Assembly (NCBI GenBank): GCA_037176845.1
Contig: JAYKXP010000142.1
Span: 1-64,000, forward strand
From: Paramarasmius palmivorus
Lineage: Eukaryota > Basidiomycota > Agaricomycetes > Agaricales > Marasmiaceae
Direction of reading: 5' to 3'
DNA: 64,000 bases
The notes beneath the pieces are model-generated. The model had not been told where the DNA came from, made no database searches, and saw nothing but the letters and a program-made list of their open reading frames with translations. The position numbers and the translations under genes are program-made. Positions 1 to 10,935 of the stretch are shown piece by piece. Numbering within the stretch: position 1 is the first letter of the stretch; every line of letters starts with the position of its first letter.

Positions 1-975
1 CCACGGGGGCCGGTCCCTCTGTATTTTCGCGGCCATTGTCGAACAGCTTCATACATTTTTATACTTCGTACTTAATATAGATTATCACAAGTTTATTTAA
101 CTGATCTCAATGTATATATTGTAGAGGATAGTTGAAGGAAAGTCTTAGACCGTGGAAAGTCACGGATTTCTCAAGACATACCTCACGCCGATTTTGGTGA
201 CAGCCGACGCGGCCTGATATTTTTCTAGCTCGTGGAGGGCGACAGGCTGCTACAAAAATGGTGAGGTAGAGCTGACGATCGATACCTTATCAATGTATTT
301 TAGTAACAATATAAGAAAAATGTCCTTGAGGATGGGTATTTGTGAGGTCCAAAGGTTTAGGAAGCTGAGCGGCGTTCGGTTAACGGGCACTGACTATAAC
401 CGGGCGTGAATTAGCTCAGGCAAAAATTTCCAGCGGGTACGCGCTACCCTGAGAAAAAAGAAGAAAGACTCTAGAGTTATTCGTGAAATACAAGCTATCT
501 GGCAGGAGTCATGGTGAGTACGTACATGCAAATTCATAAGGAAAAGGGGTTCGGTGAAAAATTCCTTGATGGCAATGAAGGACTTTTTATTTACCTAGTA
601 CCCTGGCAAAAAGCACCATAGACCATGGTGACCTTGAATTTTGAAGATAATGTAAGTTCTCGCTCTAAATCCTAGTTGGCAGTGGCATGAATTACTGGGG
701 ATTAGTGTTAAATGTCCCATATATTTGATGGCCTTAGTTGAATAGCATCATAACAGCACAACTCACCGAAGCAAAATTCTTTCATGTGGTTGATGGACAC
801 AGCATGGTTTGTGATCCTTAGGGTCAAAAAACTATCCCCAACAATCTGGTTTGCAGGTCCTCCATTTGCTTTTAGCGCTTTTGTCTCGTTTAAAGTCGTC
901 CTTTTTACGAGTCGCTTTGCATCGAGAGGGAGGAAAGTTTAATTTTGTAACGCTAGAGTGTAGTGGTTGCAGAGT
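1..975. other. Gene-poor left edge
   Basis: No coding region is recognised here. The stretch directly precedes the decayed TFIIS copy and could hold its old promoter or an eroded neighbour, but no family motif is readable in any frame. It has no obvious repeat or RNA gene. Confidence 0.4.
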
Positions 976-1842
976 ATGTCTTTCGGAATCGGCAGAGTTA
1001 AGAAAGCTCGTGAAACATTGTCGGAGTTCTCGTGCTGCAATTCACAGGTATGCGGTAATTTCCTTATGATTCGCCTATGTTGAACCCTTTTCAGTTTCTA
1101 TAACTTCATCACACTGGCAGGATATATGCATAACGTATTGAAACATCTTGAAGAAGAATTTCCAGTGAAAAACGAAGCTATCTAAGGGTGGAGTGGTTTC
1201 AACTTTTCTTGCTTTTCTACGCTGTTTTTTTCATCGTTTTTTTATACAGGAAAAGCAGAGGGTCTGCAGTTGGCAAGCTACGAAATCATTAAGCTCTCAA
1301 TAAGAAGTGGCAGATGCTGCAGAGGATTTGGTGAAGAAGTGGAAAGATGTGGGTGGGCTGAGGATTGGCTATAGGCGCAAAGTGGAAACGGAGTCGGAAA
1401 AAACACAGGGTGCGTGGTTAGTTCGCTTTTCCTTGCCTCATGTCGCTGACATAGTCTGTTAGCTTCTTAATCTGCGAACTGGTGGGCCTGGCCACACCCG
1501 TCACCCAGCTACATCAACAGCCAAAAACTTTGTAAGCTTCGTTCTGCACTCAAAATCTATGGGCGTTACCTTATAGCTTCACGGGAGATAAGGACACTGG
1601 GGAAAGTTACAGAAGCTTCGGTCTATGATGCTCTCGTTTGTGATTCTGGTGCTCGTGAGTGCCACGGATATTTCCCTAGCATTCGTTTCTCGAAAGTCAT
1701 GGGCCCTAAATAGCGTCCGACTTGTCGGTTCAAATAAAGCCGGGTGAAGTGGGAAAATGCTGTGTTCAATATCACAATCGCCATGGAGGGGCTTACAGGG
1801 AGGGATTACTCGTTCTTCGGATGCGTCCCCTTTTCGTTCATC

Positions 1843-1914
<72 letters not shown>

Positions 1915-2418
1915 TAGAACGATGAAGAACAAACCCTGGTTTGAGGGAGAGTATGTAGGCCAGTGGCGAACGAATTACCGTGCGGTAGAAGGCTTGCGAA
2001 AAAATGTCAAGTGTCTCTGTAAGGTTTTTCATGGGTTGTCATATGTTATTATATGTAATGCCAAACGGTCTTTGAAATGGCCTTGAGGAACGGAAAGCCG
2101 ACGATCAAAAGATCCAAGCAGGAAGAACTTCTTTGACGTCTATCCTTGGAGCAGAAGAACAGCAAGCCGGAAACAAGATTGCATTCTCTAATGTGGAAGG
2201 TGCCAACAGGTGTGTTATACATGACGTGGAACTTCCTGGTTCCATTTATCACGCCGAAATTTCACAGTAGAAAGGTCGTTACGGCGAGCCCAGACGCGAA
2301 GTGCTGATGTACTATGACGGTATTACGTCTATCTTTATCGCCCCGTCGGTTCAATACCGATACTGACCGTGCTATTTAACAGACTTTCGTGGACGTTATG
2401 TTATTCATTTCCGCCTGA
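976..2418 (+). pseudogene. Decayed transcription elongation factor TFIIS (copy 1)
   Basis: This is a relic of TFIIS (yeast Dst1), the nuclear factor that rescues backtracked RNA polymerase II. All parts are readable in order, but in shifting frames. The N-terminal domain shows SAELRKLVKH (about 990-1020), HLEEEFPVKNEAI (about 1146-1184), SAVGKLRNH and VADAAEDLVKKWKDV (about 1265-1345). The central domain shows VYDALVCDSGA (about 1621-1653), MRPLFV (about 1820) and NPGLRESM (about 1928-1952). The linker shows EERKADDQKI and AEEQQAGNKIAF, and the zinc ribbon shows AQTRSAD (about 2288-2308) followed by TFV after an eroded intron. Many one-base indels and stops break it, so no functional protein can be made. 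A 71-nt poly-C tract sits inside the central domain. TFIIS is a single protein of about 300 residues, so a working copy must lie elsewhere. The identity rests on the family-specific RSAD and NPGLRES signatures and their correct order. Confidence 0.72.
1844..1914. repeat. Poly-C mononucleotide tract, 71 nt
   Basis: The tract is an unbroken run of 71 cytosines. On the left it abuts codons matching the TFIIS central-domain motif MRxLFV, and on the right those matching L-x-x-NPGLRES. It therefore sits where only one or two codons, or an intron, would be expected. It would be poly-G on the other strand, able to form quadruplex or triplex structures. It may be a real expansion or a sequencing or assembly artefact. 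Confidence 0.9.
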
Positions 2419-3487
2419 TTTGAATACGGCAGAGCTTGGACTTACCTGCCCATTCAGCATGCACCAGAAACTGTGGGCAACTGGTAAGTACCTAAATAGA
2501 ACTATCCATATGCCGAGGTAATATTGTATCTCTTGCCAGGTGGAATAAGTTCTCTGGAACATGAAAAAAAGCCCACCATCGGACGGTTTTCTCGACGATA
2601 CCAACTCCTTGTTACTTATTGCTCGACATGTGTATATCTTTCTTGCGTTCCTCTATGAGGTCTATCACTTATTTAGATATCTATATACTAGTCATGTGAT
2701 TTACACTATTGTTAGTAGCTTAGGGGGTTACACTGTTATTTTCAAATTACCGCCAACTCGCTTGGGCCCATATGGGGCTATGGTCATGCATCCGTACAAA
2801 AAAGCCCATCCGTAATACATAGTATGACTTGCTCAACGCTCACATCTCGTATGAGTGAGTGACGGCGAACCAAATATCAAAAACCTACTTCCTCGGGGCA
2901 TAGATGGAACACACAAGTTCGGATTCCTTTAACCGCCCCATGTTACCACCACTAGGTGCTTTGAAAGGCATTTAGTATCTTCGATTGCTTCGGCTTGTCA
3001 TATTCACGAATTTTAAGGCAACAGTTACCAACGTTGCCAACTCGGGAACGCCAGGAACCACCACTAAACTTAGTAGTAGATGTTTTATAGCAAAACTGTT
3101 TGGTTCGTCTAACGGATAAAAAAGGGTTCTGAATCTTGCGTGTATAAGGCCTAGGACTGAAACGTTAACCACCAAGTCCGGTTTTTGCTTCTCTAGATGC
3201 CCCCGGAAACAGTCTTTAAGCCGTAGCCTCCGTACCCGTACTTTTTGTGGCGATTATCCGCTGCCATAGGAAAAGGCCTTACATTGAGGAAAGGATTCCA
3301 TAAGTGCGTTGAGTTTTGATGTCTTCATGCTTGGAGGTTAGCCAACTTCCGAAGATTCCAGAAGGTTGTTTTGATCAGGATGCAAAGGGTAGGATGGAGT
3401 TCGAACAAAGGTGCCGGTAGTGGACTTGCCCACAGTGAGGCTCAAACCAGTTGCCAGCCCCATATTGCTGAAAATACCATCTACCAC
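2419..3487. other. Spacer between the two TFIIS relics
   Basis: No protein family or repeat is recognised. If copy 2 was once full length, its N-terminal and central domains would have lain here, but I could not find them in any frame. It has either eroded past recognition or was never present. Confidence 0.3.
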
Positions 3488-3805
3488 AGGAAACTACTGT
3501 GAAGACCAGCAGAGATACTCTCTCGGCATTCCCCCGTTCGGAGCTGGAAAGAACAGCAAGCGAAACAGATGCATCATCATGTTTCTGCAAGTAGCTGAAA
3601 CAAGTTATGTGACCCATGATGAGATTCCTGGTCAATTGCTCATCCACTTTGCAGAGAAAATGTCGATACAGGCAAGCCCAGACGCGAAGTGCTGATGAAC
3701 CTATGTCGGTTGTTTTATATATTTGTTTTCTGCCCGCATTCAGATGGTACTAACCATGGTCACTTACAGACATTCGTAACGTATGTCACTGTTTCCTTCT
3801 GAGTC
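3488..3805 (+). pseudogene. TFIIS zinc-ribbon relic (copy 2)
   Basis: This is a second, shorter TFIIS remnant. A linker readable as SRDTLSAFPRSELERTASETDA leads (with frame changes) into QRKCRYRQAQTRSADEPM at about 3652-3705, a near-perfect zinc-ribbon core with the catalytic Asp-Glu pair of the RSADEP loop. After an eroded intron ending CTTACAG, TFVT (about 3770) continues as in the family. Copy 1 carries the same segment with matching nucleotides (about 2288-2311 against 3676-3699). The two relics are therefore paralogous and lie in the same orientation about 1.4 kb apart. Copy 2 keeps the better zinc-ribbon codons; copy 1 keeps more of the gene. Neither can be functional. Confidence 0.65.
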
Positions 3806-4706
3806 TTATCTCGAACTCAGAGCTAACTTTTCAAACTAAGTTGCATTCAATTGTGGCACAAGTAAGTATTTGATTAAGGCACCATTGCACTATCAGTGGC
3901 ACTGATCCCTTCGGTCAGATGGAGGTTCTCTTGAGGTTGAACGCCCAGGAATAGTTCCCCCATCTGATATTCGTGCGATGGATCTTTACCATCTTGTATT
4001 CCTCGACTACACAGATCTTCGATCTTCCATGATATTCTCTCGATTTCGAGCACATTGGCATTCCAGTGATCCGCTGCGACACAGTAAGAACGTCTTGCGC
4101 GGACTCTTGCAATTACATCATATAGTCATGTTCCACTATTAGCTTGTCGAGTATTCCATAACATATATAACATTCCATTGGTAAATCACACCTTGCAGCG
4201 GGCTAGTGGCTATCGGTTTGACCGCCTCTATCAAACTACCTCCACATCATCGCATATGTAGACAGCCTCTAAACATATCTTCCATCCATTCTTCTTCTTT
4301 GCTACAACCTTGGCGTCAAAGGATATCGGTGGTTCTCAGTGGGGAACTTTCGTGATTGTGGTAATGGCGAAGTGGTGGGATGTATTTGAAGAAACAGGCG
4401 TTGTTGCACCACTTCACAATACCGCCTATACCAGCTGGTACCGCGGGAGTTACGATTGGGAGCATGTATCGTAGTTTCAGCGCTCTTTGTTGGAGGGTGT
4501 TGTCAGTTATGTCTTCCTAATCCAGCTAAAAGACGTATCCTTACCCAACCATAGACGCAGGTTATCCGTCCTTCGGAATGTCCACACCAGTTTTCCCTTT
4601 AGCTCCAGCATCTCCAGCCTCGGCGGCCGCTTTCTCGAGTGCAATTATGTCGTGGATTCCCGTCTTTGTTTGACATTTAACCCACCTTATTGCGACCTTC
4701 TCTACA
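3806..4706. other. Unrecognised stretch with coding-like minus strand
   Basis: No gene is identified. The minus strand of about 4250-4680 reads for long stretches with protein-like composition if a few stops are ignored (for example ALEKAAEAGDAGAKGKTG and QQRALKLRYMLPIVTPAVP). This suggests another broken gene, but I cannot place it in a family. About 3915-4112 on the minus strand also stays open for 65 codons without recognisable motifs. Confidence 0.25.
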
Positions 4707-4733
4707 CCCCCCCCCCCCCCGTGTTATTTGCCG

Positions 4734-4779
<46 letters not shown>

Positions 4780-4840
4780 ACATATAATAGTTTGTCCCGA
4801 CGACAGACTAATACAAGGAATGTTGAACACACCCCCCCCC
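4707..4840. repeat. Cluster of three poly-C tracts
   Basis: C runs of 14 (4707-4720), 46 (4734-4779) and 9 (4832-4840) nt lie close together. The first two flank GTGTTATTTGCCGCC. The same short sequence recurs at about 4880-4912 without the long C run (GTGTTATATGCCGCC then ACAT-TAATAGTT-GTCC). This shows that the C runs grew inside one copy of a local direct duplication. Confidence 0.85.
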
Positions 4841-6242
4841 AACAGAAGACCCAAGGCTTCTTGGATCCTTCTGGTACCCCGTGTTATATGCCGCCACATT
4901 AATAGTTGTCCATTTGAAGACTATCACGGAATAGAGTAGTAAACGATGAGACCCTCAACGTTACCATGCAGCGATTGGTGGGGGTGTGGTAAGGTAGTAC
5001 GATCTGCGATCATCGCTGGCGGCGATTGATGGTACATGTGAATCATTTGCATGAACCAAGGGAACAGCCACATTGAACGCACCAAGCGGACTTTCCAGGA
5101 AGGCATTTCTCTGTGCCCATTCCGGCAAGTCGGTCATCTTCAATATCGCCCATCATGGTCTTCTTCTTCGTCTTCTGTTTCTTCGTCTTCGTCTGCTTCT
5201 TCGGTGATCCCCTCTCGTGCATTGGTTCATCACTAAGCTTTGTCGATTCAAACACGCGTACTGATCATAACCAGTCGATACGGTCTTTTACCACCGGATT
5301 CCGGGAACGTGAAATCCGAGCCCCAAACTTCTACCTTCAGCAGGTCCCAGCACTTGTCCGTCTAGCCTTGGTTAGCCCTCGAACCTGGCCGTCGCTTACT
5401 CCATCAACTTGGGTCTTTCCTTCATCCAACCTCGCTCTGCCAGATTATGATTCCGCTTTCTGTCCAGAGGTGAACAATACCTCATCATACAACATCCAAA
5501 GGTATCCTCCAACCACACTCCGTTTCTTTATCTCTAGTTCGTCGAAGGTTACGTCCTGGCGATATAACTAACCACTACCCAAGACTAGCCTCTCATCCCA
5601 GCCTTCCTTCTTCTCAACCTCTTCCTGATTAAACTCGTCGTAATCCTCGTCTTCCCATACAGGAACACTCTCGTTACGTCCCGAGACTCGGACAAGGTGA
5701 GGGAAAGCGACTGACGTGTCAGCGTACTACTTCGTGTTAGGCCTTCCAGGTTCAGCTTCGGCGTGTTTCCCTTTCCAGTTCTGTCTAGCATTACACACTA
5801 GGAATAGCTACTCGATGCGAGCCTTCCGAGGTACTACCCACGTCGTGAACCCCCCGCCATCACTCTGTGCGTCGTAAGCATCATCTGTGAGCGGTAACCG
5901 ACATCTCTCTTCCAGTTCTCGAAGAACAGTAAGCACTTCTAATAGCGGTGAGCGCCCGAGTATAAGCGCGAGTGTGAGGATCGGTGTTGCGTTGAAAAGC
6001 TGATCTCCAGAAGCTGACGAAGATGATGACGGAAGACGACACTTTACGCTGCCGCCGCAGCTGTTAAGCCGATTTGACTCGAAACATACTCGCCTATACT
6101 TCCCACCGATTCGTTCAGGTAAGGAGACAACGTAGGTTTTCGTATAGAGCGTATGGCCACGCGTGTAGCTTGTAGTGACCCAAGCACGTCAAAGTGGGTT
6201 GGGTTTTCTGTATTCATTTGCGCCTTCTGTACGCGTTTGGAG
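4841..6242. other. No recognisable gene
   Basis: This stretch holds the C-run-free copy of the local duplication (about 4873-4912) and nothing else I can name. The minus strand of about 5200-5800 has short protein-like pieces (for example VPVWEDEDYDEFNQEEVEKK near 5640 and KKRSVVGGYLWMLYDEVL near 5510) separated by stops and frame changes. This suggests an eroded gene of unknown family. A K-rich run on the minus strand near 5160-5200 is the complement of a TTCTTC repeat. Confidence 0.3.
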
Positions 6243-6834
6243 CGATATCAATGTGCCATAGCGTGATTGAAACAACGGTGAGATCCTCGATGACGCCTGG
6301 TAAGGGGATCTGGATCGACTTCATAGGGTTTTGGGAGGCATAGCCTGTGGAAAAGCGGGGCGGATGGGGTTGGGGATTGCTGGGTGTGGGAGGTAATTGA
6401 AAGTCGCTGACGGAAACCGATGGATGGACCAGTGCGGATATGAAGATCTTCCTCCTCCAATAGCTGATACAGCGCCATAATGAGGTTTATCCAAAGCCTG
6501 AGGTCTAGATATATATCTTCAGCATCAGCTCATTAGTGAAAGAATGACTAGAAAAAACTTACTTCTTCTTAGCCTGTATTCCTGTCTTGGTGAAGTAATA
6601 CTGCAGATGCTCTATACTTCCCAGTGCCATTACACTCTCACGTTTCGCAGCAATCTACGACTGAACGGCTTTTGCATTTTGTTCGACGAGTTGGACATTG
6701 GGATAGAAAGCTGTTTGCCGACGAGCTTTCTTGATAGGTTGATATTGGTCGATCCAGATTCCGGGGAAGAGGTTAGATTTGTTGCATTAGTACCGGTTGA
6801 ATCTGGCGTTCAATATGACTGGAGTATTAGAATT
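6243..6834 (-). pseudogene. Broken conserved fungal gene, family unplaced
   Basis: Pieces of a protein can be read on the minus strand: SIEHLQYYFTKTGIQAKKK (about 6552-6606), then after a likely 50-60 nt intron a Pro-rich part (PHYGAVSAIGGG, PHPAIPNPIRPAFP) and a tail readable as YEVDPDPL. The upstream part (about 6640-6830) is readable as a Ser/Asn/Thr-rich segment but in a different frame. At least two frame changes and several stops are needed, so I call it a relic. The HLQYYFTKTG segment looks like a conserved basidiomycete protein of unknown function, from impression only. Confidence 0.35.
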
Positions 6835-7160
6835 TGAAGAATCTGACAGGAGATGTCATGGTAAATAGAAGAATGAAGAGAGGGTATTGGGGTGAGGAAT
6901 AAAGGGAAAGACGGGATATGTTACAGCTGAGCCCTATGATTTATGATCATTCCACCACAAAATGTAGGTGGGGAAAATCTCGGTCCCGTCTCCGATCTTT
7001 TATGCAGAAAGCTTCCCGGAGAGCCCCGAATAGCTGGTCGGCAGATTTGGCCCGGGGCCGGGGACCCAAATTTTCGGAGCCGAGAGCTCATCGTCACTTG
7101 TCAGCCTCGACCCGGCCACCCCACTTTCTCTCTTTCCTTCCTTCTCATCGTCTTGGGGAC

Positions 7161-9622
7161 ATGGCATCTTCAGATTCAACCGCAGGCCTTGTTGAACGCG
7201 TGCAGAGCTTTGTCTTTCTCTTCTTCGAGAATAAGCGCGCCATCTCTCATTGGAACTGCGGCAGCTGCTAATCGCTGCAGGTGGTGTTGCATATTATGCT
7301 TCCTCTTCGAGGCCAGCGAAAAGAAGAGTGTCATAAGTATGTGACAAGGAAGAGCAGAAGAAGGACAAGTCGAAGAAGAAAAAGTCGGTAAACGACAGAT
7401 GGACCTATCTTGGAGGAGCGGAAACCAAAGGCTGAGGTTGTGGGCATGAAGGTGCTTGATGAAACACGGACGCAGTTTGTGACAATTCATGCTGAAGAAC
7501 AACAGAGGCTCTGCTCATTATACCGCCGAGCAAATCTGGCCTTGTCCGTGAGGTTCGTTCAGAGTCGTCGCGTTTCGTGACGTAGAACTCACAACTCCAT
7601 TCCGAATAGGAACGTAGCTAATCTGCGACGTACCCTGATGGCAAAAGGAAACGATGCGTACAAGCTACGCAAATTTGTTGAGGCCTTCAGAGTTCTACAC
7701 CCCGTGCCATCGCAATTACACCAAAAGCCGACACCCGTGTTCTACAGCAATCGAGCTGCTTGTATGCCTGTCCACTAGCCGGCACCATGCCTCAAGAAAA
7801 TCTGACACTTGCAGGTTATATGAACATGACACTACCAAAGTACGAGCAGGTTGTCGAAGATTGCGACGAGGCGCTCAAGCTTGACGCTAACTACGTCAAG
7901 GCACTGAATCGCCGCGCTAACGCTTTAGAGGCTCTTGAAAGATATGAAGATGCAATTACGCGGTGTGTTCTGCGTATTTCACTATCATTCAACAATACTT
8001 GTAATTTTGTGTAGACTTCTACTGCTGCTACTATTCTCAACAAGTTTCCGACGCCTCCGCTCAGCTTCAGGCCGTTGAGCGTGTGTCCTTAAGACCATGT
8101 CATTCACAAAAGAAGCACATTGAAATGCTTCACGTGCGTGTCACATTTCGGAATGATGTAAGTTTCTGTTCTAATACGAAGCAGTCCCGAACACCCCGTC
8201 TCCCTTCAATTCACGTTACATTTCCGCATACTTTTGCTGCTTTCCGACTCGTCAGTTTCCTGATTTCCTCTGTATGATTTCGTTTGCTCACCTTATCGCA
8301 GGGTCCTCTTCCTACATTGCCCGAAAAAACCCCTCCACTGGTGATAACCATTGATTCCGTGCCCTTCAAGCTCTCGAAGCTCCGGATTATCCCCCCATGC
8401 TCTCACCCTGTCAACCGAAGCGAAATTGAACAAGGAATTTCTTGGGACGAGGTTAAAGCAGAAGCGCTCAACCTGCGTAGGTACTATTCAATTATGTTAG
8501 TCTCCATTGTTGCGTGAACTATCACTTCAGATAAGCCTTTTTCCTTTATCAGGTTCCTCACGGTGATGTTGACGGTGCAAAGCCGATTTAACGAATCAAT
8601 AGAACTTGTTCCTTTCGTTACACAAACTGGGTCAAGTTTGCCAGTGTCACATGGAACAGAGTGACCCTGAAAAGGCTTTCGAATGTTTCGAGAAGCAGTG
8701 AACATAACCCCACGATCCGAATATCGTTTATGACCACCGTGGACAGGTAAATCAAATTAAGCAGAAGGGCCATGACTTGCTATTCACATGCATTACGGTC
8801 TAGTCCTCTTCAATCAGAACCAATTCAAGGACGCACCTGAGAACTACACTAAGTCCACGGACTAGGACGATAAATTTGTCTTCAGCCACATTAATTAGCT
8901 GTTGCGCAATACAAATCGGAAACAGCTTGCGAATGCCATGGCTCGTTCCGAAGGACTATGAAAGCTTTCCCACAGCGAAGCGAGCCCCTCACTTACTAGT
9001 ATTGTCTAGTTGATTTTCATTGAGACGATTTGTCGTTTCCCGATTCTGGATTATAACATGATAGTGGGGAGCTTTATTGGCCAGCAGCGCTTCCTGATGC
9101 TGTCGAGAAGTTTGACCGTGCTATCGAAACTGGAGAGCAGCGTACGCTTTTTGAGCCGTTTTACCTATTTCATTCCACTCTAATGGGCTAATGTTATCTA
9201 GGGCATCGCATCCAGAAACCCACCCAACGTTCTTCCTCTCGTGAACAAGGGTCTCGCACTCTACAGTCGGGACAGAATATCGGCGCACGCGCGAACTGTG
9301 TTGAACGGAAGGGGGGACACTAAGGATCGATCCAGAATGTGATGCTGCTGTTGCGACACTGGCTCAGTTGAGGTCTTTAAACAGGGCAAGATCGCGACCA
9401 GGCGGTGGAGTATTTCAACAAACAGACGGAGGCTTGGCGAGACAGAGCCCGAGCTGGTTAGTGCATTGACATACAACGCATGTGAGTATTCTCTGCGTTC
9501 TGCTTATCGTTAAGAAGCTGACCATGGATTCTTCACAGGCATCATTAGCACAACTTGAGTTTGCGAAGAACTACCCTGCTATGGCAGCTCAGTTGAGCAG
9601 CATGGCACAGGGCATGATGTAA
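7161..9622 (+). pseudogene. Decayed mitochondrial import receptor TOM70
   Basis: This is a relic of Tom70, the outer-membrane receptor with one N-terminal membrane segment and TPR repeats that passes carrier preproteins to the TOM pore. It begins MASSDSTAGLVERVQSF and continues into a broken Ala-rich membrane segment, a Lys-rich linker (KKDKSKKKKS, frame-shifted), TPR pieces (KGNDAYKLRKF, YEQVVEDCDEALKLDANYVKALNRRANALE at about 7840-7930), DFTAATILNKF, EQGISWDEVKAEALNLR (about 8425-8478), QSDPEKAFECFE, QRFPDAVEKFDRAIE (about 9090-9130) and a tail ASLAQLEFAKNYPAMAAQL ending at TAA 9620-9622. Dozens of frame changes and stops are spread along its whole length. Domain order and both ends are those of a complete gene. 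It lies next to the TFIIS relics in an apparently abandoned block. Confidence 0.78.
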
Positions 9623-9785
9623 AAAACCCCTTTGCATGGTCGAAACCAAAAGCGCAGACACATACTTTTCGAACCCTTTATTCTACGTATTGCCATCTCT
9701 CTTACGCTACGTTACAGGCTTTGATTTTTACATACGTATTTAGTACCATTGACTTATGAAGAGCACACACACCCATCTCAACGGA

Positions 9786-10935
9786 TTACTTTAGAGTGGT
9801 CTTGGACCTATACATCCATGTAGAACCTGTGGTATGAACCATTGAGTACCCAAGGACACCCTCGATGAACGCCAGAACGATTGTAGTGTTGAGAGGCCTG
9901 ACATGACGGGGCATGTTAGGCTCGATTTCGAGCGTATCGATGACCCCGAAGCTGAAGTCAGACTCGAGGAGGGTGTACTTGTAATAAGGCCTCTGTAGCT
10001 ATGGTTAGTGAATGGTCAAGCAGAGACGACAAGAACGTAGCTCACCCGGGCACTGTCGTTTGGGTTCGTCTTGTTCCATTTCGTGAGGTAGTTCGACAAC
10101 AGCTCCAGACTGGGCTGGTGACTACACTCAACAGTAATCTTGTCGGTGCGGTAGTGAACCATTAGGATGTGGGGTGCAGTCGAGAGGAAGAGCTCATTGG
10201 GTCGAGCTAGAGCGTTCACAGTAGGAAGGCGTTCGACTTGATGCTCAAAAGGTTGAGTATTGCTTGCGTTGACGCGTTGACGTTGCTGAGGTTCTTCCGC
10301 AACGTCGGCCCAATCATCTTCGGCTGGAAGAGTGGAACTGGGTTCGGCATCAGTGAAGAGAGACTCGAAACAGTTGTCCCAAATGCTCGTCAGGCGAGAC
10401 TGGGGGATCGGGTCCGCGTTCGGGATTCCGATGATGAATGATCCTAGAGTCGCGTTCCATTTTGTGAATGGACGCGTGCTGTCGCTAGGACAAGGCTAAT
10501 GGGTATAGGTAAGGTCCAGTAGATCATATGTCATGTATCAACTCGCCTCAACCTTTACCCGAAGAGTACGTCTACTCTCGGCCAAAACATTCAAGAGCTC
10601 CTCTGTCCAGGCAGAGTAGCCATCATTCTCAATCCTTCCTAACAATCGCTCGCACCAAGCGATGACATATCGCACAATAGTAGGAATGAATGTGCTCTTG
10701 TCAGGAAAACGAGTTTGGAGGCTAGTCCAAAGAGCAGACCATTCTGCTTCAGGGGTGAGTTGATGCCCCAGAGTCTTGTTTAGGTTTTCGACGGCCTCTT
10801 TCACGGATGACTTTGAAGAGTCCCACTGGTCGCGGATATCAGCTCTCACTTTGAGAGGAAGACTGTGATAGAAAATTCCATCAATGCCATGGATTCCTGG
10901 TACTAGCAAAGCTTGACTTACCCTTCGTTCGACAT
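9786..10935 (-). CDS. Conserved hypothetical protein, 324 aa, four exons
   Basis: I do not recognise the family. The model is exons 10935-10922, 10862-10559, 10495-10046 and 9992-9786. It has GT-AG introns and keeps one open frame of 325 codons including TAA. The start MSNEG is preferred over an upstream-reading ATG because GTAAGT...CACAG removes a clean intron after 14 nt. The protein begins LPLKVRADIRDQWD, has a helical N-terminal half with Trp and Arg clusters (TPEAEWSALWTSLQ), a low-complexity middle with acidic stretches, and a beta-rich C-terminal half (HILMVHYRTDKITVEC, DFSFGVIDTLEIEP). It lacks a signal peptide and membrane segments. The 3' end is tail-to-tail with the TOM70 relic, and the 5' end faces the next gene across about 640 bp. 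It is undamaged, in contrast to its left neighbours. Confidence 0.68.

Noticed and set aside
1722..2086. Open frames encoding long poly-Pro or poly-Gly runs
   Set aside because: They are only the translation of the poly-C tract and its flanks. The flanks belong to the broken TFIIS gene in other frames.
4487..4939. 150-codon frame with a poly-Pro run
   Set aside because: It is created by the poly-C cluster; no splice context or family motif, and the other strand looks more protein-like.
976..9622. Repeat-induced point mutation as the cause of gene decay
   Set aside because: Lesions are largely single-base insertions and deletions in all contexts, not C-to-T changes at a preferred dinucleotide.
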